Shown piece by piece: positions 1 to 7,382 of a stretch of DNA of 7,848 nucleotides (positions within the stretch are counted from its first letter, which is position 1; each line of letters begins with the position of its first letter). The stretch is from an uncultured Bacteroides sp. Its GTDB lineage: Bacteria; Bacteroidota; Bacteroidia; Bacteroidales; Bacteroidaceae. The position numbers and the translations under genes are program-made. Location of the stretch: NCBI GenBank assembly GCA_905198575.1, contig CAJKDC010000102.1:1-7848 (forward strand), written 5' to 3'. The notes beneath the pieces were generated by a model that did no database searches, was not told the DNA's origin, and saw only the letters and a list, made by a program, of their open reading frames with translations.

Positions 1-93
1 AAGGATCATAATGCTCCAGGTATCATGTCCTTATCCATGAAACATGATCATTATCTGCATAACTTCTGCTTTAGATATCTTGTAACTGCCATA
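1..93 (-). pseudogene. Remnant of an IS982-like transposase (fragment)
   Basis: Read on the minus strand, positions 93-34 translate to YGSYKISKAEVMQIMIMFHG and then hit an in-frame TAA (33-31). A one-base frame change just beyond gives YLEHYDP (22-2). From memory, IS982-family transposases of Bacteroidales carry a block like S-x-A/S-E-V-M-T-I-x-I-M-F-H followed by a glycine-rich turn and L-K-H-Y-Y, so the two pieces fit consecutive parts of one protein. A stop codon (96-94) lies immediately upstream, and the stop plus frameshift mean it cannot make a working enzyme. The fragment may continue off the left edge. The family call is inferred from a short motif; a chance match is possible. Confidence 0.4.
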
Positions 94-189
94 TTAAATT
101 ATTGCCATGGACCATGTCAAGTCAGAGCATGGTACAATGGGCAACACAAAAATACAACTCTCATATCTGCTCAATCCAAACTTTATTGC

Positions 190-208
190 GTTACATGTTT
201 TATGTAAC
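190..208. repeat. Perfect 7-bp inverted repeat just upstream of the ATPase start
   Basis: GTTACAT (190-196) and ATGTAAC (202-208) are perfect inverted copies separated by GTTTT. The right arm ends 12 nt before the ATPase ATG at 221, so it could be an operator or an RNA hairpin close to the ribosome-binding region. No clear Shine-Dalgarno or full -7/-33 promoter was found between here and position 1. The repeat itself is seen directly; its role is speculative. Confidence 0.35.
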
Positions 209-220
209 ATAAAAACTGCA

Positions 221-1351
221 ATGAAGAATATTCCTACTAATCCATTTTTAATAACCGGTTACCAAGGCCCCGACTATTTCTGTGACCGCGAAAAAGAAAC
301 AGCTTCTTTAATGTCAGCATTAAAGAATGGCAGAAATATTACATTAATCAGTCCACGCCGTATGGGAAAGACAGGACTAATAAAGAATGTATTTTACTAT
401 ATTCAAAAAGAAAATAAATCTGCCGCCTGTTTTTATCTGGATATATTTTCAACCCAGAATCTTCAGGAGTTTGTATCTCTACTGGGACGAAGTGTGTTGG
501 GAAAATCAGATACCTTATCACAGAGTACCTTAAAATCGCTATTCTCATTCTTTAAGAGTTGCCGTCCGGTCATCAGTGCCGATGAAATTACGGGGATGCC
601 ATCTGTAACACTCGACTTTATTCCGGAACGTTCAGAAGAAACCTTGAAAGAGATTTTCACCTACCTAAACCAATCGGGAGTAGAATGTTACATAGCCATT
701 GATAAATTCCAGCAAATAATGGAATATCCGGAGAAAGGAGTGGAAGGCCTGTTGAGATCGTATATCCAGTTCACCCCGAATGTGCATTTCATCTTTTCGG
801 GCAGCAAAAAGCATTTGATGGAGTCTATCTTCTTTTCCATCAAAAGGCCTTTTTACCAATCTACGCAGAAACTTTTCCCGGCCCCTATTCCCTATACCCC
901 TTACCGGGAGTTTGCCAAGAAACTGTTTGATGGAAGAAAGAAAACTTTGCAGGAAGATATCTTCCATGAAATTTATCAATCGGTAAAAGGGCATACGTGG
1001 TATATGCAATATCTTTTAAACAGATTGTATTCATTGCCACAGCAGACTCCGACGATAGAACTGTTGCATACACTCATGCAGGAAATCATACAGGAGGAAG
1101 AATATACTTATCAAACCTATTTCCAGTTTTTAACTTCCAATCAGATTCAGTTGCTGAAAGCTATAGCCAAAGAGGAAATTGTAAGTGAGATTAACAGGGC
1201 CACATTCATAAAGAAATATGATTTAAAAGGAGCCAGCAGCATAAATGTAGCATTAAAGTCTTCAATTAATAAGGAGTCTGTCTTAAAAGAGCAGCAAGGA
1301 TATATAGTATACGATCGTTTTTTTGCAATTTGGCTCAAAGGACTAGTATGA
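221..1351 (+). CDS. Archaeal-type AAA+ (ATPase_2-like) P-loop ATPase with altered Walker B
   Basis: The protein is 376 residues from the ATG at 221. It opens with NPFLITGYQGPDYFCDRE (7-24), the usual N-terminal block of Bacteroidales ATPases of this type. The Walker A loop is SPRRMGKT (44-51, K50 and T51). Walker B is CYIAIDKFQQI (156-166). A sensor-1-like strand, FIFSGSKKHLM, ends at 200 and is followed by RPFYQS. From about L304 to the end (LTSNQIQLLKAIAKEE ... YIVYDRFFAIWL) is the winged-helix-like tail of the family. An in-frame ATG at 107 would add 38 residues unlike the family, so 221 is preferred. The key oddity is K162 (AAA codon) where family members carry the catalytic glutamate of DEFQQI, which may impair ATP hydrolysis. 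The gene stands alone, convergent with the SusC/SusD operon. The cellular role of these multicopy ATPases is unknown. Confidence 0.85.
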   Translation: MKNIPTNPFLITGYQGPDYFCDREKETASLMSALKNGRNITLISPRRMGKTGLIKNVFYYIQKENKSAACFYLDIFSTQNLQEFVSLLGRSVLGKSDTLSQSTLKSLFSFFKSCRPVISADEITGMPSVTLDFIPERSEETLKEIFTYLNQSGVECYIAIDKFQQIMEYPEKGVEGLLRSYIQFTPNVHFIFSGSKKHLMESIFFSIKRPFYQSTQKLFPAPIPYTPYREFAKKLFDGRKKTLQEDIFHEIYQSVKGHTWYMQYLLNRLYSLPQQTPTIELLHTLMQEIIQEEEYTYQTYFQFLTSNQIQLLKAIAKEEIVSEINRATFIKKYDLKGASSINVALKSSINKESVLKEQQGYIVYDRFFAIWLKGLV

Positions 1352-1379
1352 ATAATTGAAATCTCCATCACTATGAACT

Positions 1380-1619
1380 ATGAATACAAAAGGAATTCTT
1401 ATTGCAATTCTGGCATTGGGAAGCATAACGTTTACCAATGCCCAACAGCCTGCCGGCTATTTCTTCAAGGAATTTACTTCAGGAAAAGTTTCATTGAAAT
1501 TCACTTCTGAAATTATATTCAAAAGATAAGCAACAACCTGTCAAAGAGTTCATTGAAACAGAAAAGGTCAAGATACCCCCCAAAAAGATATACTAAAAGT
1601 CTTGAAACGGTTTCAATAA
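1380..1619 (+). pseudogene. Frameshifted remnant of a small secreted protein
   Basis: From the ATG at 1380 the frame encodes 49 residues before TAA (1527-1529). It begins MNTKGILIAILALGSITFTN, a plausible Sec signal peptide with likely cleavage before AQQ, followed by PAGYFFKEFTSGKV. Sequence just past the stop continues sensibly in the +1 frame as DKQQPVKEFIETEKVKIPPK (from 1525). After a C6A5 homopolymer (1576-1586) it returns to the original frame as DILKVLKRFQ and stops at 1617-1619. This in-out-in pattern suggests a decayed gene with two indels, or one that lost its middle. The start lies 28 nt after the ATPase stop, so the two may once have been co-transcribed. The protein family is not recognised with certainty. 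An intact 49-residue secreted peptide cannot be excluded. Confidence 0.5.
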
Positions 1620-1660
1620 AAAGAGGCGTCCGAAAAGTTGAATCTAGTTTCTTCAGGTTC

Positions 1661-1707
1661 TTATAAAAAGCAGAGCAAGCCCCCACTATTCAGTGAAAGA
1701 CTTGCTC
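1661..1707 (-). terminator. Rho-independent terminator of the SusC/SusD operon
   Basis: On the minus strand, a hairpin with 7-bp arms GAGCAAG/CTTGCTC (1707-1701 and 1679-1673) encloses an inner 4-bp stem CACT/AGTG. It is followed by a T-rich tract (complement of the A5 run at 1665-1669). AAGC (1668-1671) and GCTT (1711-1714) can extend the base of the stem. It lies about 45 nt beyond the SusD stop codon, in the expected place and orientation to end the operon. Confidence 0.7.
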
Positions 1708-1752
1708 ACAGCTTAAAGTTTACTCCTTATTATTTTCTATCAAAGCATCTTA

Positions 1753-3336
1753 TTACTCTTTATTATCCGTCGTATAGCCTGGAGTCTGTTTCAATTCTTT
1801 GTTATTGGTCAAAGTATTAGCATCAATCGGCCATAACAATCGGCTGGAATTTGCAGTAGAATACTTCTCTGTATACCCTAAAGTACGGATATCATACCAC
1901 CGTTTTCCTTCATACATTAATTCACGGAGCCGTTCTTTCAAAACAGCTTCCACCGGATTTTCATCACCGGCTACAAAAGGATTATTGGTGTAAAAATCAC
2001 CTTTGTCATTAGGATAAGCTACAGTAGCCTTATTAGCCTCAAAATACTCTTTACCATAAGCACGTTCACGCACCGCATTGATTTCCGCTGCAATATCTTC
2101 CCCCAACAATGCCTTGGCCTCCGCCAATAACAACAAACAATCTGCATAGCGGTAGATAGGATAGTCATCCAACCAGCTACGTGTAGAGCTACCAGCTATC
2201 ATCGTTCCTTGGAATTTATAAGGAATAGGAGCTACATATACCAAATTACCATCAGCATCCTTCTGATAAACAGCCTTTATAGAGCCTGCCTTGCGTGTAT
2301 CCCCCTTCAAGAATACTTTATTATAGAAATCTTTCTTAATCTGAAGTCTAATCAAACCATTCATTTCAGCATCTTTAGTATCAGCATACGAAACCCCATC
2401 TTCATTAAAATAAATGCCTGAGGTCATGTAAGCCTGTTGAGGAACCAAAGTCATTCTATAAGAATCCTTCCACATATCATATTCATCTTGTCCGTTATGG
2501 ATGGTGAAAATGATTTCTTCGTTCTTCTTATTATTATAAGCAAAAACATCGGTAAAATTGCTTTCCAAACCTATTCCCGGACAGTTTTTAACTTCCTGCA
2601 AAGCCGATTTTGCCATGTTATAATCAGTTGCTCCACCGTCCATCTGCTTACCGCTCCACAAATAAACTTCACCTTTCAACATTTTAGTTGCCCCCAATGA
2701 CCAATAATGCTTCCCATATTTATAAGAATAATCATTGCCAAATGCTGCTTCTGAAGCAGATATATCATTCTTGATTTGTTCCATTACAGCACTTGCAGGA
2801 GAAGCCGGTTTCAGGATGTTAGCCAAATCAATGGTAGAACCACTGGTATAATCCAAATGTAAAATTACATCTCCCCATGAACGGAGCAGATGAAAATACA
2901 AGAAAGCACGCATACCATAAGCCTCACCCAAATAATAGTTCTTCGACACCTCTGGCAACAGTTGGGTTTCTGTTGTTTTGGCAATCATCAAGTTTATCTG
3001 ATTAATAACCCCATACAAGTCAGCAAAGTTACTTAGTCCCACATTTTCCGCATTCAGCGAATTATAAGGAAATCTTTCCATTCCTTGAGTCGCTTCACCA
3101 CCAAATGGATCATCACCATAAATATCCGCACGAGGTTCACCTAAAATAAAGAGATTATATGTCCGTTCCCTAAGTTGAGCATGCAAACCTACATTAAATG
3201 CACTGAAATGAGTGTCACTTTTCCAGTAATTGGGATCAGTAATAGTACTTTCTGATTCCAAATCCAAAGAATTGCATCCTGTTGCCATCGGCAACAGGGT
3301 CATACCAGCTAATACATATATAAATATCTTTTTCAT
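1753..3336 (-). CDS. SusD/RagB-family surface nutrient-binding lipoprotein
   Basis: The protein is 527 residues, normal for the family. The N-terminus is a lipoprotein signal ending MATGC, with lipidation expected at C21. The acidic stretch behind it (D25-L-E-S-E29) fits surface export in Bacteroidetes. SusD landmarks appear in order: the TPR-like helix pair around GEAYGMRAFLYFHLLRSWGD (137-156), YADCLLLLAEAK (397-408), ERLRELMYEGKRWYDIRTLG (468-487), and the C-terminal LWPIDANTLTNNKELKQTPGY (501-521 region). By family knowledge it forms the hinged lid over the partner SusC channel and captures an oligosaccharide or other ligand at the cell surface. It starts 30 nt after the SusC stop and is the last gene of the operon. 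The ligand cannot be deduced: no enzyme genes lie nearby. Confidence 0.95.
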   Translation of the reverse strand: MKKIFIYVLAGMTLLPMATGCNSLDLESESTITDPNYWKSDTHFSAFNVGLHAQLRERTYNLFILGEPRADIYGDDPFGGEATQGMERFPYNSLNAENVGLSNFADLYGVINQINLMIAKTTETQLLPEVSKNYYLGEAYGMRAFLYFHLLRSWGDVILHLDYTSGSTIDLANILKPASPASAVMEQIKNDISASEAAFGNDYSYKYGKHYWSLGATKMLKGEVYLWSGKQMDGGATDYNMAKSALQEVKNCPGIGLESNFTDVFAYNNKKNEEIIFTIHNGQDEYDMWKDSYRMTLVPQQAYMTSGIYFNEDGVSYADTKDAEMNGLIRLQIKKDFYNKVFLKGDTRKAGSIKAVYQKDADGNLVYVAPIPYKFQGTMIAGSSTRSWLDDYPIYRYADCLLLLAEAKALLGEDIAAEINAVRERAYGKEYFEANKATVAYPNDKGDFYTNNPFVAGDENPVEAVLKERLRELMYEGKRWYDIRTLGYTEKYSTANSSRLLWPIDANTLTNNKELKQTPGYTTDNKE

Positions 3337-3342
3337 AATTAT

Positions 3343-3348
3343 CTTCCT
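3343..3348 (-). promoter_or_regulatory. Ribosome-binding site of the SusD gene
   Basis: On the minus strand AGGAAG sits 6 nt upstream of the SusD ATG. This is an unusually good Shine-Dalgarno match for this group, where strong sites are often absent. It supports the start at 3336 and independent translation of SusD from the shared message. Confidence 0.55.
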
Positions 3349-3366
3349 ATTTTAATCTTAATTTAT

Positions 3367-6300
3367 TTAGAATGTTACAGATAATCCGAACAATACAGTT
3401 CTAGGAGTAGGATAACGTCCGTTATCAATACCGCGACCATAGGTAGTACTTACCACCGGTTCGGGAGAAACGCCTTCATAACCGGTAATATAGAATAAGT
3501 TCTGTCCGGTTACATAGACAGAGGCATCGGTCATGTGTACTTTGCTAATCAGTGATTTGGGCAATTGATAACTCAACGTAATTTCACGTAAAGCCAAATA
3601 ATCTCCTTTCTCATAAAAACGTGAGCTATTACTATCAGCCGCAGTATTACTATCGTTGGAACGGGTTATGTTCTTTTTGCTTAACTGATCTGCATAATAG
3701 AACTTGGGCAAATCCGAATTAGGGTTTGCTTCGCTCCAAGTATCTTTCACCTTATCGATAACATTGAAACTACCCTGATATTGTCCCAATGAACGAGCAG
3801 CCAAATCATTGTATAATGTATGACCTAAAGCATAGTCAAAACGAGCATACAATGAAATACCCTTATAACCAAACGTTGTAGAGAAACCACCTGTAATATT
3901 CGGGAAAATATTACCAACCACGTAGCGATCATACCCATTGATGACATCATCACCATTCATATCTTCCCAACATACATCACCCGGTTCAATGGGTTGCCAT
4001 CCTGTTGATTCTTTGTAAGGTTTATTAGTTAACGGATTAATTTGATCGGCCAAGCCCGGACCATACAGATTCGCAACTTCATCAATACGCATATTAGCAT
4101 GCTGTTTCACATCATCCCAATCTTTGAAAATATGTTGCTGTTTATAGGCTACCAATTCACCCAACTTACCTCCTTCTTGACGACCTGCAATCCATTTTGT
4201 CGGGAATTTACCATCTGCACCTACTTTTCCAGCAGCAACTTCGTATCCACCAACCCGATTTTTGTCTACACCATTATAAGGCAGGCTAATTATCTTATTA
4301 GCTACAGAAGAAATATTGGCATTCATATCCCAAGTAAAGCCACCTTTATTAATGATGTTAGCCCTGACTTCCGCCTCAAAACCATAGTTACGCAACGTTC
4401 CTTGATTAGTTACAATATCAGAAAATCCGGTATATCCCGGCAATGCTTGTTTCGTCAGCAAATCTTTTGTATCACGGCTGTAATAATCCAAAATAAAAGA
4501 TAACCTATTCTGCAAGAAGCCAATATCCAAACCCACCTCAAATGTCTGACTCTGTTCCCAACGGAGATTAGTATTTAACAGTTTGGAATTGTAAAGTCCA
4601 GTTGCGCCACCATAGTTTTTAGATTCCACTTGTGCATACTCCCCATACACTTCATAGTTACCAATACCGTTTACATTACCATTCACACCATAACTTACAC
4701 GAGGCTTTAGGTTAGAAATAACTCCTGATACTTTTGAGTCTTTCCAAAAGTCCTCTTCCATAACATTCCAACCGACAGACACGCCTGGGAAAAATCCCCA
4801 ACGATTATCTTTCAAACGAGAAATACCATCATAACGCGCTGTAAAAGACAACAGATATTTCATGTTATAGTTATAATTAATACGACCAAATCCAGACAAT
4901 ATGCGATAAGCTGTTTTCTCAGTTCTAGTAAAAGTACGATTAGAACCAACATTCAATGTCGGCACATCATCTGTAGGAGAGCCCTGTGTCTTAGCTTCAA
5001 AGTCAAACTGATTGTAGGTATAGTATTCACCACCAATCATCGCTTCCAAGTTATGTTTTTCTGCAAAAGTACCAGTATAAGTCAAAGAAGCATTCAATTG
5101 AACCTGCTGATATTTTTGCACCCACGCTTCTGCCTGACGGGTTGTTTCCGGTGTAGTAGTGGTCTGGGTCTGATAAGCTTTATTGAATTTTTCACGCTGG
5201 TAATCATAATTCAATAAAGAAGCATTTCCATTCAATACCAATTGTTTGGGAAGAATATCCAAAGTAAAACCGATATTATAAGTAGCGCGTGTAGTACTGT
5301 TCTTCTGGGTAAGTTTATCTCTGTAATAAGCAGGGTTACCATCACCTGTTCCAAATCCGGCTGCCGGAGTACCATCTTCATTCCAAGGATTCCAAGTAGG
5401 GCGCTGAGAACGAGTACGGTAGAAGAATTCGTAAGAACCAATCCACAGTTCCGGACGAGTAGACCAAACATAAGAAACACCAGCTTTCACATTCAAAATA
5501 GGCAATATTTTATATGAGGCGTTGAATGAGCCACTGAATCGTTGAAAACCTGTTCCCTTAATCATACCATCTTCATTATAGTATCCCAAACTACTGGCAA
5601 AAGTACTTTTATCATTACCGCCTGTAATATTAAGATAATGATCTTGTGTAATGGCACTACTACTGAACACCTCATCATCCAGTTGGCCTGAATAATCTTT
5701 GAATAAAATTTGCTTTCCTTCATAAAATGGATCGTCCATCACAGACCATCCCTCATTTTTCAAATGAGCATTATCATCTGTCAAATACTGGATATCAAAC
5801 AAGCTGTTTCCAATGCCATATCCTTGCTGAGTATCCACATTAGTACGTCCGGTTCTCAAATATCCCAAACGGTTATAATAGATATAATCCTCTGCATTAC
5901 AGAATTCATACCCTTTGCGAGTAAAGTTCTTACCTATTTTAAATTTATAGTTAATCGAAGTTTTACCTTCCTTTCCACTCTTGGTTTCTATCAAAATAAC
6001 ACCACCATTTGCACGAGCTCCGTAAATAGCTGTAGAAGCAGCATCTTTTAATATCTGAATAGATTCGATATCAGATGGATTAACATCCGACATACTATTA
6101 CGCACAATACCATCAACAACCACTAAAGCATTACTATTTTCGCCAGTAATTGTCGCCCCACCACGAAGAGTTATATCAGGATTAGTACCTGGTTGACCAG
6201 TCGTATTTACAACACGCAACCCTGTTACTGAACCTTGTAAAGACTGACCTGCATTACTGTAAGCCGCATTCTTCAATACACTATTGTCCAATTTCGAAAT

Positions 6301-6711
6301 TGCTGTAGTCAAAGCAGCGCGTTTCTGCGAACCGCCGTAACCGGTAATCACCACTTCATCCAATACTTCCGTATCATCTTTCAAAATGATATTCAACGAC
6401 TGTCCTACATACTTAATCTCCTGAGTTTTGTAACCGACGAATGAAATCTGAATTACATCTCCATTCTTTACATTGGTTAAAGTGAAATTGCCATCAAAAT
6501 CAGTAATAGTACCATTGGTCGTTCCCTTTACTATTACAGATGCACCAATAACAGTTTCACCTGTACCATCTTTCACCACACCGGTACAAGTTTCACTCTG
6601 CTGTGTGATTTCTACATCGGTTATGCCTGAGACAGGCACTGCATAAGCTGCTCCAGTTGTTGTTCCCATCAGGAATAGCAGCATACTGACTGACTTTAGC
6701 CGTTTTAACAT
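3367..6711 (-). CDS. SusC/RagA-family TonB-dependent outer-membrane transporter
   Basis: The protein is 1114 residues, usual for the family. A Sec signal peptide (1-24, cleavage likely after AYA) precedes a carboxypeptidase-regulatory-like domain (about 42-113; GVVKDGTGETVIGASVIVKG). Next come the TonB box EVLDEVVITGYG (115-126), the plug (about 135-245) with the SusC signature SIQILKDAASTAIYGARANG (217-236), and a long beta-barrel ending in the terminal phenylalanine SVTF. It should import a ligand across the outer membrane using TonB energy, paired with the SusD 30 nt downstream. No STN domain precedes the carboxypeptidase-like domain, so sigma/anti-sigma signalling of the FecA/FecR type is not expected. 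Expression is probably governed by the invertible segment upstream. The substrate is unknown. No clear Shine-Dalgarno precedes the start. Confidence 0.96.
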   Translation of the reverse strand: MLKRLKSVSMLLFLMGTTTGAAYAVPVSGITDVEITQQSETCTGVVKDGTGETVIGASVIVKGTTNGTITDFDGNFTLTNVKNGDVIQISFVGYKTQEIKYVGQSLNIILKDDTEVLDEVVITGYGGSQKRAALTTAISKLDNSVLKNAAYSNAGQSLQGSVTGLRVVNTTGQPGTNPDITLRGGATITGENSNALVVVDGIVRNSMSDVNPSDIESIQILKDAASTAIYGARANGGVILIETKSGKEGKTSINYKFKIGKNFTRKGYEFCNAEDYIYYNRLGYLRTGRTNVDTQQGYGIGNSLFDIQYLTDDNAHLKNEGWSVMDDPFYEGKQILFKDYSGQLDDEVFSSSAITQDHYLNITGGNDKSTFASSLGYYNEDGMIKGTGFQRFSGSFNASYKILPILNVKAGVSYVWSTRPELWIGSYEFFYRTRSQRPTWNPWNEDGTPAAGFGTGDGNPAYYRDKLTQKNSTTRATYNIGFTLDILPKQLVLNGNASLLNYDYQREKFNKAYQTQTTTTPETTRQAEAWVQKYQQVQLNASLTYTGTFAEKHNLEAMIGGEYYTYNQFDFEAKTQGSPTDDVPTLNVGSNRTFTRTEKTAYRILSGFGRINYNYNMKYLLSFTARYDGISRLKDNRWGFFPGVSVGWNVMEEDFWKDSKVSGVISNLKPRVSYGVNGNVNGIGNYEVYGEYAQVESKNYGGATGLYNSKLLNTNLRWEQSQTFEVGLDIGFLQNRLSFILDYYSRDTKDLLTKQALPGYTGFSDIVTNQGTLRNYGFEAEVRANIINKGGFTWDMNANISSVANKIISLPYNGVDKNRVGGYEVAAGKVGADGKFPTKWIAGRQEGGKLGELVAYKQQHIFKDWDDVKQHANMRIDEVANLYGPGLADQINPLTNKPYKESTGWQPIEPGDVCWEDMNGDDVINGYDRYVVGNIFPNITGGFSTTFGYKGISLYARFDYALGHTLYNDLAARSLGQYQGSFNVIDKVKDTWSEANPNSDLPKFYYADQLSKKNITRSNDSNTAADSNSSRFYEKGDYLALREITLSYQLPKSLISKVHMTDASVYVTGQNLFYITGYEGVSPEPVVSTTYGRGIDNGRYPTPRTVLFGLSVTF

Positions 6712-6764
6712 AGCTGTGATTTTTTTTAATTATTTATTGAAAATCATATAATCCTTTTTGGCAA

Positions 6765-6782
6765 AGTTCTTTTGGAACTATG
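6765..6782 (+). repeat. Left arm of the 18-bp inverted repeat
   Basis: AGTTCTTTTGGAACTATG is the exact reverse complement of 7276-7293. Within it AGTTC and GAACT form a dyad around the asymmetric core TTTTG (6770-6774), as expected for a recombinase crossover site. The arm begins 53 bp upstream of the susC start codon. Confidence 0.8.
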
Positions 6783-7200
6783 ATAATATATAAATATCTG
6801 GAAATCACTATATTAAAATAATAGGCATACAGAATGAATATGTAAATAAGGGAAATAGAAGCAGTTAGCAGAGGATTTTTTCTATTTATTTTCTACTGTC
6901 CCTATAATCTATAAGAAGGAATATACGCATTGATAGAAATAATAAAGTTATATAAATAATTGATTAACTGCATAGTCCGTTCAAAATTGAAATGTAAAAA
7001 AGAAGCCTTTTGAGCCTTTTACGTTTTAAACAGCCTGAAATGTAATGTACCAAGTTTCTACCTTATGATGTAGATGCATCAATATTATATTCTAAAAATT
7101 AAAGAAATAAATGAAGATAAAATAGAAATTGAAGAACTTATTCAGTGGAAATAGCTCATTCTTTCATTCGATATTGTTAAAAACGCAGCTTAAACCGAAA

Positions 7201-7257
7201 TATTTTTATTATATATAAGCTACTTAATTAAATATATAATATATTTGCGCCGCAAAT
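7201..7257 (+). promoter_or_regulatory. Bacteroides-type promoter reading rightward, with overlapping palindrome
   Basis: TATATTTG (7240-7247) matches the Bacteroides -7 consensus TAnnTTTG exactly and is followed by C. The 46 bp before it (7201-7246) contain only about three G or C bases, like an upstream AT element. No TTTG is found at the expected -33 position. The -7 element overlaps a perfect palindrome, ATTTGCG-C-CGCAAAT (7243-7257), which could bind a regulator. Transcription would run out through the right arm, away from susC in this orientation. Confidence 0.6.
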
Positions 7258-7260
7258 CTA
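7253..7260 (-). promoter_or_regulatory. Second, divergent candidate -7 element
   Basis: Because of the palindrome, the minus strand also shows a consensus match, TAGATTTG. It points into the segment toward susC with a leader of over 500 nt. A TTTG inside the right repeat arm lies 23 bp upstream, slightly further than the usual -33 spacing. It may be a by-product of the palindrome, or a weak basal promoter that keeps some susC expression in this orientation. Confidence 0.3.
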
Positions 7261-7275
7261 AATTTAATTGAAATA

Positions 7276-7293
7276 CATAGTTCCAAAAGAACT
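7276..7293 (-). repeat. Right arm of the 18-bp inverted repeat
   Basis: CATAGTTCCAAAAGAACT on the plus strand is the exact reverse complement of 6765-6782. The AGTTC/GAACT dyad is at 7279-7293 with core CAAAA (7284-7288), the inverse of the left core, so recombination between arms would invert rather than delete the segment. Confidence 0.8.
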
Positions 7294-7334
7294 ATTTTTG
7301 AAAGTCAATAGATAATCAGCAAAAAAACGGAGAT

Positions 7335-7382
7335 ATGTCAAATAAGCAGCTCCTTTTAAAGAATTTCATGAATGTTAAGTGA
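7335..7382 (+). CDS. Possible 15-residue leader peptide or gene stub
   Basis: The ATG at 7335 is preceded closely by CGGAGAT, a fair ribosome-binding site, and encodes MSNKQLLLKNFMNVK before TGA. It is the first start codon with such a site downstream of the outward-facing promoter at 7240-7247, so it would be on the transcript in this orientation. It may be the truncated 5' end of a lost gene: the same frame reopens at 7428 for 34 codons. No homologue is recognised. Confidence 0.25.
   Translation: MSNKQLLLKNFMNVK

Larger units (their letters stand above)
6765..7293. other. Putative invertible promoter segment (inverton) upstream of susC
   Basis: Two exact 18-bp inverted copies bracket 493 bp (6783-7275) that contain no convincing gene and are strongly AT-rich. 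A consensus -7 element sits 28 bp inside the right arm and points outward. No equivalent outward-pointing element is seen inside the left arm, next to susC. This matches the layout of phase-variable promoters known in Bacteroides, including those of SusC/SusD-family genes in B. fragilis flipped by a tyrosine recombinase. As written the promoter points away from susC, so this copy would be OFF. Inversion would move TATATTTG to 6818-6811 on the minus strand, 99 nt from the susC ATG. No recombinase gene is present here. Structure is seen directly; inversion itself is inferred. Confidence 0.75.

Noticed and set aside
107..220. Upstream in-frame extension of the ATPase
   Set aside because: The added 38 residues do not look like the family N-terminus, which begins near the ATG at 221. 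The extension also crosses the GTTACAT inverted repeat.
1602..1616. Palindrome TTGAAAC-G-GTTTCAA as a terminator for the ATPase
   Set aside because: The one-base centre leaves only about 5 pairs in a real hairpin, GC content is low and no clear T run follows. It overlaps the pseudogene end, so it may be chance.
4042..4503. 153-codon plus-strand frame, and other frames lying opposite the SusC and SusD genes
   Set aside because: They lie entirely antisense to well-supported coding sequence and show no domain or start signal of their own.
7004..7020. Tandem AGCCTTTT repeat with 9-bp period inside the invertible segment
   Set aside because: There are only two copies, and it is not linked to a promoter or structure; probably chance.
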